The position numbers and the translations under genes are program-made. From NCBI RefSeq assembly GCF_036324365.1, contig NZ_CP137080.1, positions 1,674,001-1,738,000 of the forward strand: 64,000 nucleotides of DNA, written 5' to 3'. The DNA is from Microbacterium limosum (GTDB lineage: Bacteria; Actinomycetota; Actinomycetes; Actinomycetales; Microbacteriaceae). This document shows, one piece after another, positions 1 through 6,923 of the stretch (within the stretch, counting starts at the first letter, position 1; each line of letters starts with the position of its first letter). The notes beneath the pieces are model-generated. The model searched no databases. It had not been told where the DNA came from and saw only the letters and a program-made list of their open reading frames with translations.

Positions 1-576
1 GCCGGCGCCTACGGCGTGCTCACGTTCGCCTTCAGTCACGGATGCGACGGGTCCCCCACCACCGCCCTCGAGATCGAGATCCCCGATGGCCTCGCCTCGG
101 TGACCCCGACCATCGAGCCTGGCTGGGACGTCGCCCTCGAGCGGGACGGGGAGAACGGCCCCGTCTCACGCATCGTGTACACCGCCGCCGTACCCGTCGC
201 CGACGGCTTGCGAGCCACCGTCGACCTCGGCGTGCAGTACGCCCAGGATGCCGCAGGTCGGACGCTGGCCTTCCCGGTCAACCAGGTGTGCGAGGTCGGC
301 AACACCTCCTGGAGCGAGATCCCCGAAGAGGGTCAGGACCCGCACGACCTCGACGCGCCCGCGCCCACCGTGGCCGTCGGCGAGGCGAGCGAGGCGGGCG
401 GCCACGTTCTCGGCTCTGGCGATGCCGCCCACGAGGAGGGCGAGAGTGCGGATGCCGCCGCGACGACCGCCTCGCCGGAGTCCGCGGTCCTGCCCGTCGT
501 CCTGGCGACCTCCGGCCTCGTCCTGGGGGCCGCAGCCCTCGTCGTGGCCCTGCTCGCCCTTCGTCGGCGCGCCTGA
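1..576 (+). CDS. YcnI/DUF1775 domain surface protein, 5' end cut by window
   Basis: The reading frame is open from base 1, so the true start and signal peptide lie outside the window. The visible part begins inside a DUF1775 (YcnI-like) domain: a Ser-His-Gly-Cys-Asp-Gly segment and alternating beta-strand pattern run to about residue 105. A low-complexity Asp/Ala/Glu linker follows, then one hydrophobic helix and a short Arg tail, giving a protein anchored by its C-terminus with the domain outside the cell. DUF1775 proteins are linked to copper handling and often sit beside copC/copD genes; here only the downstream side is visible and it holds an unrelated Mur ligase. Family call is firm, copper role is by family only. 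Confidence 0.8.
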   Translation, partial: AGAYGVLTFAFSHGCDGSPTTALEIEIPDGLASVTPTIEPGWDVALERDGENGPVSRIVYTAAVPVADGLRATVDLGVQYAQDAAGRTLAFPVNQVCEVGNTSWSEIPEEGQDPHDLDAPAPTVAVGEASEAGGHVLGSGDAAHEEGESADAAATTASPESAVLPVVLATSGLVLGAAALVVALLALRRRA

Positions 577-582
577 TATCCC

Positions 583-620
583 GGAGGCGCCGGCGCGCGC
601 ACGACGCCGCCGGCGCCTCC
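583..620 (+). terminator. Hairpin terminator after the YcnI-like gene
   Basis: A perfect 12-bp inverted repeat (583-594 with 609-620) begins 7 nt after the stop codon, with a 14-nt loop. It lacks a T-run, as is common in high-GC actinobacteria. It separates this gene from the Mur ligase gene that follows. Confidence 0.65.
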
Positions 621-657
621 CGCCCCTCCCGCGGGTGTCTGGTTGAATGGGTGGGCT

Positions 658-2286
658 ATGCCGAGCCCCTCTGACTCCCCCGTGACGCCCGCCCTCCCGC
701 CGGTGCTGCGGCCCGCTCACCCGCCCGCGCGGCGACTCGCCGACCTCGCCGACGTGATCGATGCCGAGCTCCGCGGCGACGCCGGGAGCACGACCGTGTC
801 GGGCATCACGCTCGCGACGGCGGATCTGCGTCCGGGCGAGGCCTTCGTGGCGATTCGCGGCGTGAACCGCCACGGCGCGGAGCTCGCGCGCGACGCCGTC
901 GCGAAGGGCGCCGTCGCCATCGTGACCGATGCCGAGGGCGCGGAGATCGCGGCGGACTGCGGCGTCCCCCTCGTGGTCGTCGACCATCCCCGTGCACGAC
1001 TCGGCGCCCTCTCGGCCTGGGTGTACGGCACCGGTCCGTCGGACGCGCTCCCCCTGCTGCTGGCGACGACCGGCACCAACGGCAAGACGAGCACGTCGCA
1101 CCTCCTGGCGGGCATCCTCGAACAGCTCGACGTCGTCACCGGCCTCAGCTCGACGGCCGAGCGTCACATCGCGGGCGAGGTCATCGTCTCGCGCCTCACG
1201 ACTCCCGAGGCATCCGAGTTCCACGCCCTCCTCGCGCTCATGCGCGAGCGCGACGTCGAAGCGGTCGCCGTCGAGGTCAGCGCGCAGGCGCTGAGCCGCC
1301 ACAGGGTCGACGGGCTCGTCTTCGACGTCGCGGCCTTCACGAACCTCACTCACGACCACCTCGACGACTACGCCGACATGCGGGAGTACCTCGAGGCCAA
1401 GCTCCCCCTGTTCCAGCCGGACCGGTCGCGCCGGGCCGTCGTCGCGCTGGACTCCCCGGCGGGCGCCGAGGTCGTCCGCGCCGCCGGGGTGCCCGTCACA
1501 ACGATCGGCACGCCGGCCATCGCGACCGATCCGGATGCCGCGGCGGCCGCGGACTGGACCGTGACGATCCACGACGAGACGCAGGCCGGCACGCGCTTCA
1601 CGCTGAAAGGGCTGGGCGGATCGCTGACCACGGTCGTACCCGTCATCGGTCCGCACATGGCGGCGAACGCCGGCCTGGCGATCGTCATGCTGCACGAGGC
1701 GGGCTACGCGTGGGACCGCATCGTGCAGGCGCTCGATCGCGACGGCGGCGTGCGCGCCTACCTGCCGGGGCGGACCGAGCGGGTCTCCGGCGACCGGGGC
1801 CCCGCCGTCTACGTCGATTTCGGCCACTCCCCGGATGCCTTCGAGAAGACGCTCGCCGCCGTGCGGCGCGTCACCCCCGGACGCGTGCTGATGCTCTTCG
1901 GGGCCGACGGCGACCGCGACACCACGAAGCGCGCCGACATGGGTCGCACCGCCGCCCTGGGCAGCGACATCCTCATCGTCACCGACCATCACCCCCGCTT
2001 CGAGGATCCCGACTCGATCCGCGCCGCTCTCATCGAGGGGGCCCGCGCGGCACGACCCGACGCCGAGATCCACGAGCACTCGCCTCCCGAGAGCGCGATC
2101 GTCGCCGCCGTCGCGATGGCCGGTGAGGGCGACGCCATCCTCTGGGCGGGTCCGGGACACCAGGACTACCGCGACATCCGAGGCGTGCGCACGCCGTACT
2201 CCGCACGGGAGCTGGCACGGCGCGCCCTGCGCGACGCCGGCTGGCCGGTGCCGGACCCCCGCTGGCCGGTCCCCTACTCCGACTGA
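658..2286 (+). CDS. MurE-like Mur ligase (UDP-MurNAc-dipeptide ligase family paralog)
   Basis: A 542-aa protein of the ATP-dependent Mur ligase family, which adds amino acids to UDP-N-acetylmuramoyl peptides in the cytoplasm. The N-terminal UDP-binding domain is followed by the P-loop TGTNGKTS (about residue 138), the His/Asp metal motif THDHLDDYADM, the Lys that is carbamylated in the family (EAKLPLF, about 248), and a C-terminal ligase domain with DFGHSPDA and GADGDRDTTKR. Oddity: the DNPR motif that contacts diaminopimelate in MurE reads HHPR (about 443-446). The gene stands alone between ycnI-like and dxr, not in a division/cell-wall cluster, so it may be a paralog with another amino-acid substrate. 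ATG 658 was preferred over TTG 643 because it gives the usual N-terminus. Confidence 0.8.
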   Translation: MPSPSDSPVTPALPPVLRPAHPPARRLADLADVIDAELRGDAGSTTVSGITLATADLRPGEAFVAIRGVNRHGAELARDAVAKGAVAIVTDAEGAEIAADCGVPLVVVDHPRARLGALSAWVYGTGPSDALPLLLATTGTNGKTSTSHLLAGILEQLDVVTGLSSTAERHIAGEVIVSRLTTPEASEFHALLALMRERDVEAVAVEVSAQALSRHRVDGLVFDVAAFTNLTHDHLDDYADMREYLEAKLPLFQPDRSRRAVVALDSPAGAEVVRAAGVPVTTIGTPAIATDPDAAAAADWTVTIHDETQAGTRFTLKGLGGSLTTVVPVIGPHMAANAGLAIVMLHEAGYAWDRIVQALDRDGGVRAYLPGRTERVSGDRGPAVYVDFGHSPDAFEKTLAAVRRVTPGRVLMLFGADGDRDTTKRADMGRTAALGSDILIVTDHHPRFEDPDSIRAALIEGARAARPDAEIHEHSPPESAIVAAVAMAGEGDAILWAGPGHQDYRDIRGVRTPYSARELARRALRDAGWPVPDPRWPVPYSD

Positions 2287-2300
2287 CGTCGGACGCCCGC

Positions 2301-3386
2301 TCAGGCCGCGGCGGCGATCGCCTCATCGGCGCTGCGACGGGCCCAGCCCTCGGCGTCGGCGAGCGACTCGCGAGTGAGCTCGCCGGGGGCGTCGTGCGCG
2401 TCGACGATGCGCTCCACCGTCTCGACGATCCCGGTGAAGGCGATGCGCCCCTCGTGGAACGCGTCGACGGCCTGCTCGTTGGCCGCGTTGAACACGGCCG
2501 GGTAGGTGCCGCCCGCGCGCCCCACGCGCTTGGCGAGCTCCACGGCGGGGAAGGCCCCGGCGTCGAGGGGCTCGAACGTCCACGTCGCGGCGCGCGTCCA
2601 GTCGAGCGGCGCTCCGACCCCGCCCACGCGGTTCGGCCAGTCCAGGCCCAGGGAGATCGGCAGGCGCATGTCGGGCGGGGACGCCTGGGCGATCGTCGAC
2701 CCGTCGATGAACTCCACCATCGAGTGGACGATGGACTGGGGGTGGACGACGACGTCGATGCGGTCGTAATCCACGCCGAACAGCAGATGGGCCTCGATCA
2801 CCTCCAGTCCCTTGTTCACGAGCGTCGCGGAGTTCGTCGTGACGACCCGCCCCATGTCCCACGTGGGGTGCGCGAGCGCCTGTGCCGGAGTCACCTCCGC
2901 CAGCTCCGCCCGCGACCGCCCGCGGAACGGGCCGCCGGAGGCCGTGAGCACGAGGCGGCGCACCTCGCCGGGCGTGCCCGAGAGCAGCGACTGCGCGATC
3001 GCCGAGTGCTCGGAGTCGACGGGGACGATCTGACCCGGGGCTGCGAGCGCCGTGACGAGCCCCCCGCCGACGATCAGCGACTCCTTGTTCGCCAGCGCAA
3101 GGGTGCGGCCCTTCTCGAGCGCCGCCAGGGTCGGGCCGAGGCCGACCGAGCCGGTGATGCCGTTGAGCACGACATCGGCCTCGACATCCCGCACGAGCTG
3201 CTCCGCCTCCACCGCCCCGATCGCGCAGTGCTCGACGCCGAACCGGCGGGCCTGGACCGTCATCGCCTCGCGGTTGCGACCAGCGGCGAGGCCCACGACC
3301 TCGAAGCGCTCGGGGTGCGCCCCGATCACCTCGAGGGCCTGGGTACCGATCGAACCGGTGGATCCGAGGATGAGGACGCGACGCAC
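2301..3386 (-). CDS. dxr: 1-deoxy-D-xylulose-5-phosphate reductoisomerase
   Basis: Converts DXP to 2-C-methyl-D-erythritol 4-phosphate with NADPH, the committed step of the MEP isoprenoid pathway. The 361-aa protein starts with the dinucleotide-binding GSTGSIGT (residues 8-15). It contains the NKESLIVGG segment, the metal-binding [12 protein letters not shown], and [13 protein letters not shown], followed by the C-terminal helical domain. It ends 14 nt from the convergent Mur ligase and lies 42 nt downstream of the FKBP lipoprotein gene on the same strand. Length is slightly below the usual 380-400 residues but all core blocks are present. Confidence 0.95.
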   Translation of the reverse strand: MRRVLILGSTGSIGTQALEVIGAHPERFEVVGLAAGRNREAMTVQARRFGVEHCAIGAVEAEQLVRDVEADVVLNGITGSVGLGPTLAALEKGRTLALANKESLIVGGGLVTALAAPGQIVPVDSEHSAIAQSLLSGTPGEVRRLVLTASGGPFRGRSRAELAEVTPAQALAHPTWDMGRVVTTNSATLVNKGLEVIEAHLLFGVDYDRIDVVVHPQSIVHSMVEFIDGSTIAQASPPDMRLPISLGLDWPNRVGGVGAPLDWTRAATWTFEPLDAGAFPAVELAKRVGRAGGTYPAVFNAANEQAVDAFHEGRIAFTGIVETVERIVDAHDAPGELTRESLADAEGWARRSADEAIAAAA

Positions 3387-3428
3387 CTCGTCAGCCTAGC
3401 GAGAGCGCACGGCGGATGCCGGGGGCGC

Positions 3429-4358
3429 TCAGGCGGCGGCGTGCTGCGTGCCGAGGATGTCGACGACGAAGACGAGCGTCTCGTTCTGCAGCTCGTGCCC
3501 CTCGGAGGCGCCGTAGCCCGCGGCCGGCGGCACGACGACGACGACCTGGGATCCGACCGTCTGACCCTCCAGCGCCTGGCGGAAGCCGTCCACGACGCCC
3601 GTCGTCGCGAAGGCCGCGGGGGTCCCGCGATCCCAGCTCGAGTCGAACACCTCGCCATCCGACCACTTCACGCCGTGGTACTGCACGAGCACGTTGTCCC
3701 CCGATTCGACGACCTCGCCGTCCCCGCGCTTGAGGACGCCCAGCTCCACCTCGCCGGGAGCCTCGGCGTCGGGGATCTCGACGGTCGGCACGCCGCCCTC
3801 GCCGAGCTCGACCGTCGGCAGGCCGCCGGCGGGGGTCTCCTCCTCGCCCCACGCGGCGGCGGGGGTGACACCGAGCACGTCGACGATGTAGACCTCCGCG
3901 CCGGCCGACTCCGACGCGGGGAAGGTCACGACCAGGCGGGACCCGACGTTGGCGCATCCCATGATCTGTCCGAGGTTCGACTCCGCCGAGACCGTCGTGG
4001 GCAGCACCTCGCCACCGACGTAGCCGATGTCGCCGACCTTCTCGGCGGTGTCGGCCGAGAAGGCGCTCAGCGCATACTCCACGAGGTCGCCCTCCTGCAG
4101 CGCCTCGCCGTCGCCGTCGCTCACGACCGTGCGCTCGAGTTCCTCGATCGTCAGCCCGGCGTCGAACGTGGCGGTGGAGATCTGCCCCGCCTCGCCGTCG
4201 ACGGTGACCGCCTCCGACGCGTCTCCCGACGGCGCGGCCGCGGCGCACAGCGCGTCGGCCGAAGCCGACGCTTCGCCGTCGGAGGTACCGGTGCAGCCGG
4301 CCAGGGCGAGGGCCGACACGGAGAGGGCGGCCAGGGTCAACAGGGGGCGAGAGCGCAC
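3429..4358 (-). CDS. FKBP-type peptidyl-prolyl isomerase lipoprotein
   Basis: Predicted 309-aa lipoprotein. From GTG 4358 the N-terminus is a short basic stretch, a hydrophobic core and a lipobox ending LAGC at Cys22, so it would be lipid-anchored outside the membrane. The C-terminal 120 residues form a clear FKBP fold (VLVQYHGVKWSDGEVFDSSWDRG, then VVVVPPAAGYGA), expected to isomerise Xaa-Pro bonds in exported proteins. A second, weaker FKBP-like unit precedes it (about residues 70-170: GDLVEYALSAF and a VVTFP strand), joined by an acidic Pro/Glu linker. GTG 4358 is preceded by a GAGG ribosome site; an ATG 36 nt upstream would add residues before the signal peptide and was not chosen. Confidence 0.88.
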   Translation of the reverse strand: MRSRPLLTLAALSVSALALAGCTGTSDGEASASADALCAAAAPSGDASEAVTVDGEAGQISTATFDAGLTIEELERTVVSDGDGEALQEGDLVEYALSAFSADTAEKVGDIGYVGGEVLPTTVSAESNLGQIMGCANVGSRLVVTFPASESAGAEVYIVDVLGVTPAAAWGEEETPAGGLPTVELGEGGVPTVEIPDAEAPGEVELGVLKRGDGEVVESGDNVLVQYHGVKWSDGEVFDSSWDRGTPAAFATTGVVDGFRQALEGQTVGSQVVVVVPPAAGYGASEGHELQNETLVFVVDILGTQHAAA

Positions 4359-4458
4359 GGAGATACCTCGGAGTGATCGGGGACGAACCTCCATCCTGCC
4401 GGAGAATCCTTTGTCTCCGCTGAGTCATCGCATAACGGCCGGCGCATGAAGCGGGCGC

Positions 4459-4464
4459 TAGCCT
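4459..4464 (+). promoter_or_regulatory. -10 box (TAGCCT) of plsC, leaderless spacing
   Basis: TAGCCT ends 6 nt before the GTG start at 4471, so transcription would begin at or next to the start codon. There is no ribosome site in front of the GTG, which fits a leaderless mRNA. Confidence 0.5.
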
Positions 4465-4470
4465 CGGTGG

Positions 4471-5262
4471 GTGACCACTGCGAAGGATGAGCCGGCACCC
4501 GCCCGCGCAGAGGAGACGGAAGCCGCGACCGACCCGGCCCACCGGATGACCTGGACCTACGCCGTCGGGCGGTTCTTCATCGCCCCCCTCGCGAGAGTGG
4601 TGTACCGGCCGATCGTCGAAGGCCGCGAGCGCGTGCCGCGCCGCGGACCGGTCATCTTCGCGAGCAACCACCTGTCGTTCATCGACTCCATCGCCATCCC
4701 CGTCGCCGCTCCCCGGCCCGTCCACTTCCTCGCGAAGGCGTCCTATTTCGAGGGTCGGGGCCTCTCCGGCTGGGTCACGCGGGAGTTCTTCACCTCGATC
4801 GGCGCCATCCCGGTGCGGCGAGGGGCGGGCCAGGCCGCCCTCGACGCCCTCGATCAGCAGCGTCTCCTGCTCGATGAGGGCAAGGCCGTGGCCCTCTACC
4901 CCGAGGGAACCCGCTCGCTCGACGGACGTCTCTACAAGGGGCGGACGGGGGCGGCCTTCCTCGCCCTCCAGACCGGCGCTCCCGTCGTGCCCGTCGGCCT
5001 CGTCGGCACCGACGAGGTGATGCCGGTCGGCGCCAAGATGCCCGTGCGCGGAAAGCGCATCACCGTGCGTTTCGGAGACCCGATCGACGTCAGCGCCCAC
5101 GGCGCCGCGACGTCGGGTCGGGCCCGCCGAGCGGCGACCGACGAGATCATGGCGGCCATCCACGCCCTGTCGGGTCAGGAGCTCGCGGGCGAATACAACG
5201 AGGCGCCCGCCCACGGCGCCGTCGAGCGCATCAAGCAGGTCCTGCCCCACGAACGCCGCTGA
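4471..5262 (+). CDS. plsC: 1-acyl-sn-glycerol-3-phosphate acyltransferase
   Basis: A 263-aa membrane-associated acyltransferase that transfers a fatty acyl chain to lysophosphatidate to give phosphatidate. The catalytic HX4D is visible as NHLSFID (about residue 67). The phosphate-binding EGTR block reads YPEGTRSLDG (about 145), and the later VPVGL motif is present. The first 30 residues are polar and Ala/Glu-rich. Start GTG 4471 follows a -10 box at leaderless distance. The gene diverges from the FKBP gene and converges on osmC. Substrate range (phosphatidate synthesis or another lipid) cannot be told from sequence. Confidence 0.9.
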   Translation: MTTAKDEPAPARAEETEAATDPAHRMTWTYAVGRFFIAPLARVVYRPIVEGRERVPRRGPVIFASNHLSFIDSIAIPVAAPRPVHFLAKASYFEGRGLSGWVTREFFTSIGAIPVRRGAGQAALDALDQQRLLLDEGKAVALYPEGTRSLDGRLYKGRTGAAFLALQTGAPVVPVGLVGTDEVMPVGAKMPVRGKRITVRFGDPIDVSAHGAATSGRARRAATDEIMAAIHALSGQELAGEYNEAPAHGAVERIKQVLPHERR

Positions 5263-5271
5263 CGCGGCGTC

Positions 5272-5742
5272 CTACTCCGCCGTCACCTCTGCCTCGTGGC
5301 GCACGGGGAAGGCCACGGAGTTCGCGATGAAGCACCACGCGTTCGCCTGCGCATGGGCGCGCATCGCGGCATCCACCATCGCCGGCTCGGCGACCACGAC
5401 CCGGGGCCGCAGCACCGCCTCGGTGAACGCGCCTCCCCCACGGCCATCGAGCCTCATCGTTGCGACGGCCGTGTCGGAGTAGCGTGTCACGACCACGCCC
5501 TCGCTCACGCAGGCGTGCAGATAGCTCAGCAGGTGGCACTCGGCCAGAGCCGCGAGCAGAAGGTCCTCCGGGTTCCACTTCGCCGGATCGCCACGGAACG
5601 GGCGGTCGGCGGAGGCATGGATGGCGGGCTTGCCCTCGATCTCCAGCGTCACCGCCCGGGCATAGTCGCGATATCCGCTCGTCCCCGAGCCGAGATCCCC
5701 CGTCCACGTCGCCGTGACCTCGTAGGTGTGCTCTCCGTGCAT
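5272..5742 (-). CDS. OsmC family peroxiredoxin-like protein
   Basis: A 156-aa OsmC/Ohr-superfamily protein. It shows the typical N-terminal strand block (YEVTATWTGD), the segment NPEDLLLAALAECHLLSYLHA carrying the first redox Cys, and a second Cys near the C-terminus (ANAWCFIANS). Members reduce organic hydroperoxides through this Cys pair. The product is cytoplasmic. The open frame runs much further upstream, but ATG 5742 gives the family N-terminus and the rest is antisense to the asparaginase gene. OsmC versus Ohr versus YhfA-type cannot be separated confidently. Confidence 0.88.
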   Translation of the reverse strand: MHGEHTYEVTATWTGDLGSGTSGYRDYARAVTLEIEGKPAIHASADRPFRGDPAKWNPEDLLLAALAECHLLSYLHACVSEGVVVTRYSDTAVATMRLDGRGGGAFTEAVLRPRVVVAEPAMVDAAMRAHAQANAWCFIANSVAFPVRHEAEVTAE

Positions 5743-5793
5743 GTCAGCAGTCTCGCATCGACCCTGCCGCCGGGCGGGGCGCGCGCCCGCCGG

Positions 5794-5799
5794 TAGGCT
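5794..5799 (+). promoter_or_regulatory. -10 box (TAGGCT) of the asparaginase gene
   Basis: TAGGCT is followed after 6 nt by GTG 5806, the leaderless spacing. This supports GTG 5806 rather than the in-frame GTG 5800, which would lie before the expected transcript start. Confidence 0.5.
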
Positions 5800-5805
5800 G
5801 TGTCG

Positions 5806-6804
5806 GTGCTGCAGACCTTCTCCTCCACGGATGCCGTCGAGCTCGCCACGCTCGAGCGGGGCGGCTTCATCGAGTCCCGGCACAGCGGCAGCGCCGTGGT
5901 CCTCGCACCGGACGGGTCGGTGCGTGCGTCGCACGGATCGCCGGATGCCGCGGTCTTGCCCCGCTCCAGCCTCAAGCCCCTGCAGGCGGTCGGCATCCTC
6001 ACGGCCGGCGCACCGCTCCAGGGCGAGCAGCTCGGTCTGTCGACGGCCAGCCACTCCGGCACGGATCGGCACATCGAGGTGGTGCGCGACATCCTCGGCG
6101 CGGCCGGCCTGACCGAGGATGCCCTCGCCTGTCCGGCCACGCTCGCGGGCGACCCCGCGACCCGCGAGCGCATGGTGCGCGACCTCGAGGCGAAAGCCGC
6201 CGTGCGCCACAACTGCTCCGGCAAGCACGCCGGCATGCTCGCGGCGTGCGTCGCGTCGGGGTGGGCGACCGACGGGTACCTGGACGTCGATCACCCGCTT
6301 CAGGTCCATCTGCGCGACGTCGTCGAGCGTCTCACCGGCGAGAAGGTGCGCGCGAGCGTGACCGACGGCTGCGGCGCCCCCGTGCATGCGATGTCGCTCA
6401 CCGCGCTCGCACGCGGTGTGCAGCGCGTGGGGACCGCAGCCGAACGCTCCCCGTTCGCCCTTCATCGCCACGCAGCCGCTGTCCGGGAAGCGGTCCGGTC
6501 GCACCCGTGGACGATCGCCGGGCCGGGATGGCCCGACACCGTCGTCGGCGAGCGCCTCGGCCTGTTCTCCAAGCTCGGCGCCGAGGGTGTGCAGGTGATG
6601 GTCGCCTCGGACGGCACGACGGTCGCGCTCAAGGTGCTCGACGGAAGCCAGCGCGCCGCGACGGCCGTCGCTCTCCGGCTCCTCCGGATCGCGGGCGCGC
6701 TGGCCGAGGACGCCGAGGCGGATGCCCTCGCCCACCTCGATCTCGCCGTCTACGGCGGAGGGGCCGTGGTCGGCGCGATCCGGCCCTCGCCCTCCCTGGG
6801 CTGA
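5806..6804 (+). CDS. Asparaginase II family protein
   Basis: A 332-aa protein of the Asparaginase_II family (Rhizobium etli AnsA-like, unrelated in fold to E. coli AnsA/AnsB), predicted to hydrolyse L-asparagine to aspartate and ammonia in the cytoplasm. Visible family blocks include RSSLKPLQAVG near residue 58, the Ser-rich LSTASHSG, HNCSGKHAGMLAAC around residue 130, DGCGAPVHAMSL, and LFSKLGAEGV near the end. These hold the conserved Cys/Ser/Lys residues of the family. It is monocistronic and convergent with the large ATPase gene 120 nt downstream. Confidence 0.88.
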   Translation: MLQTFSSTDAVELATLERGGFIESRHSGSAVVLAPDGSVRASHGSPDAAVLPRSSLKPLQAVGILTAGAPLQGEQLGLSTASHSGTDRHIEVVRDILGAAGLTEDALACPATLAGDPATRERMVRDLEAKAAVRHNCSGKHAGMLAACVASGWATDGYLDVDHPLQVHLRDVVERLTGEKVRASVTDGCGAPVHAMSLTALARGVQRVGTAAERSPFALHRHAAAVREAVRSHPWTIAGPGWPDTVVGERLGLFSKLGAEGVQVMVASDGTTVALKVLDGSQRAATAVALRLLRIAGALAEDAEADALAHLDLAVYGGGAVVGAIRPSPSLG

Positions 6805-6923
6805 GCCCCGAGGCCCAGGGTGCCGGTGGAGAGGCCCTTTCCCCCGCCCGCGCGTGCCTCGTTCCTGGCGAATCGGTGCGCTCATGGCCTCACCCTGGCC
6901 GACGCCGGATCGCCGCGCACGCA

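Noticed and set aside
166..2160. Very long open frames antisense to murE, dxr, FKBP, atpD, atpA and others
   Set aside because: In this GC-rich DNA the reverse frames stay open by chance; their products are Arg/Asp/Gly-rich without domains, and the sense frames encode clear families.
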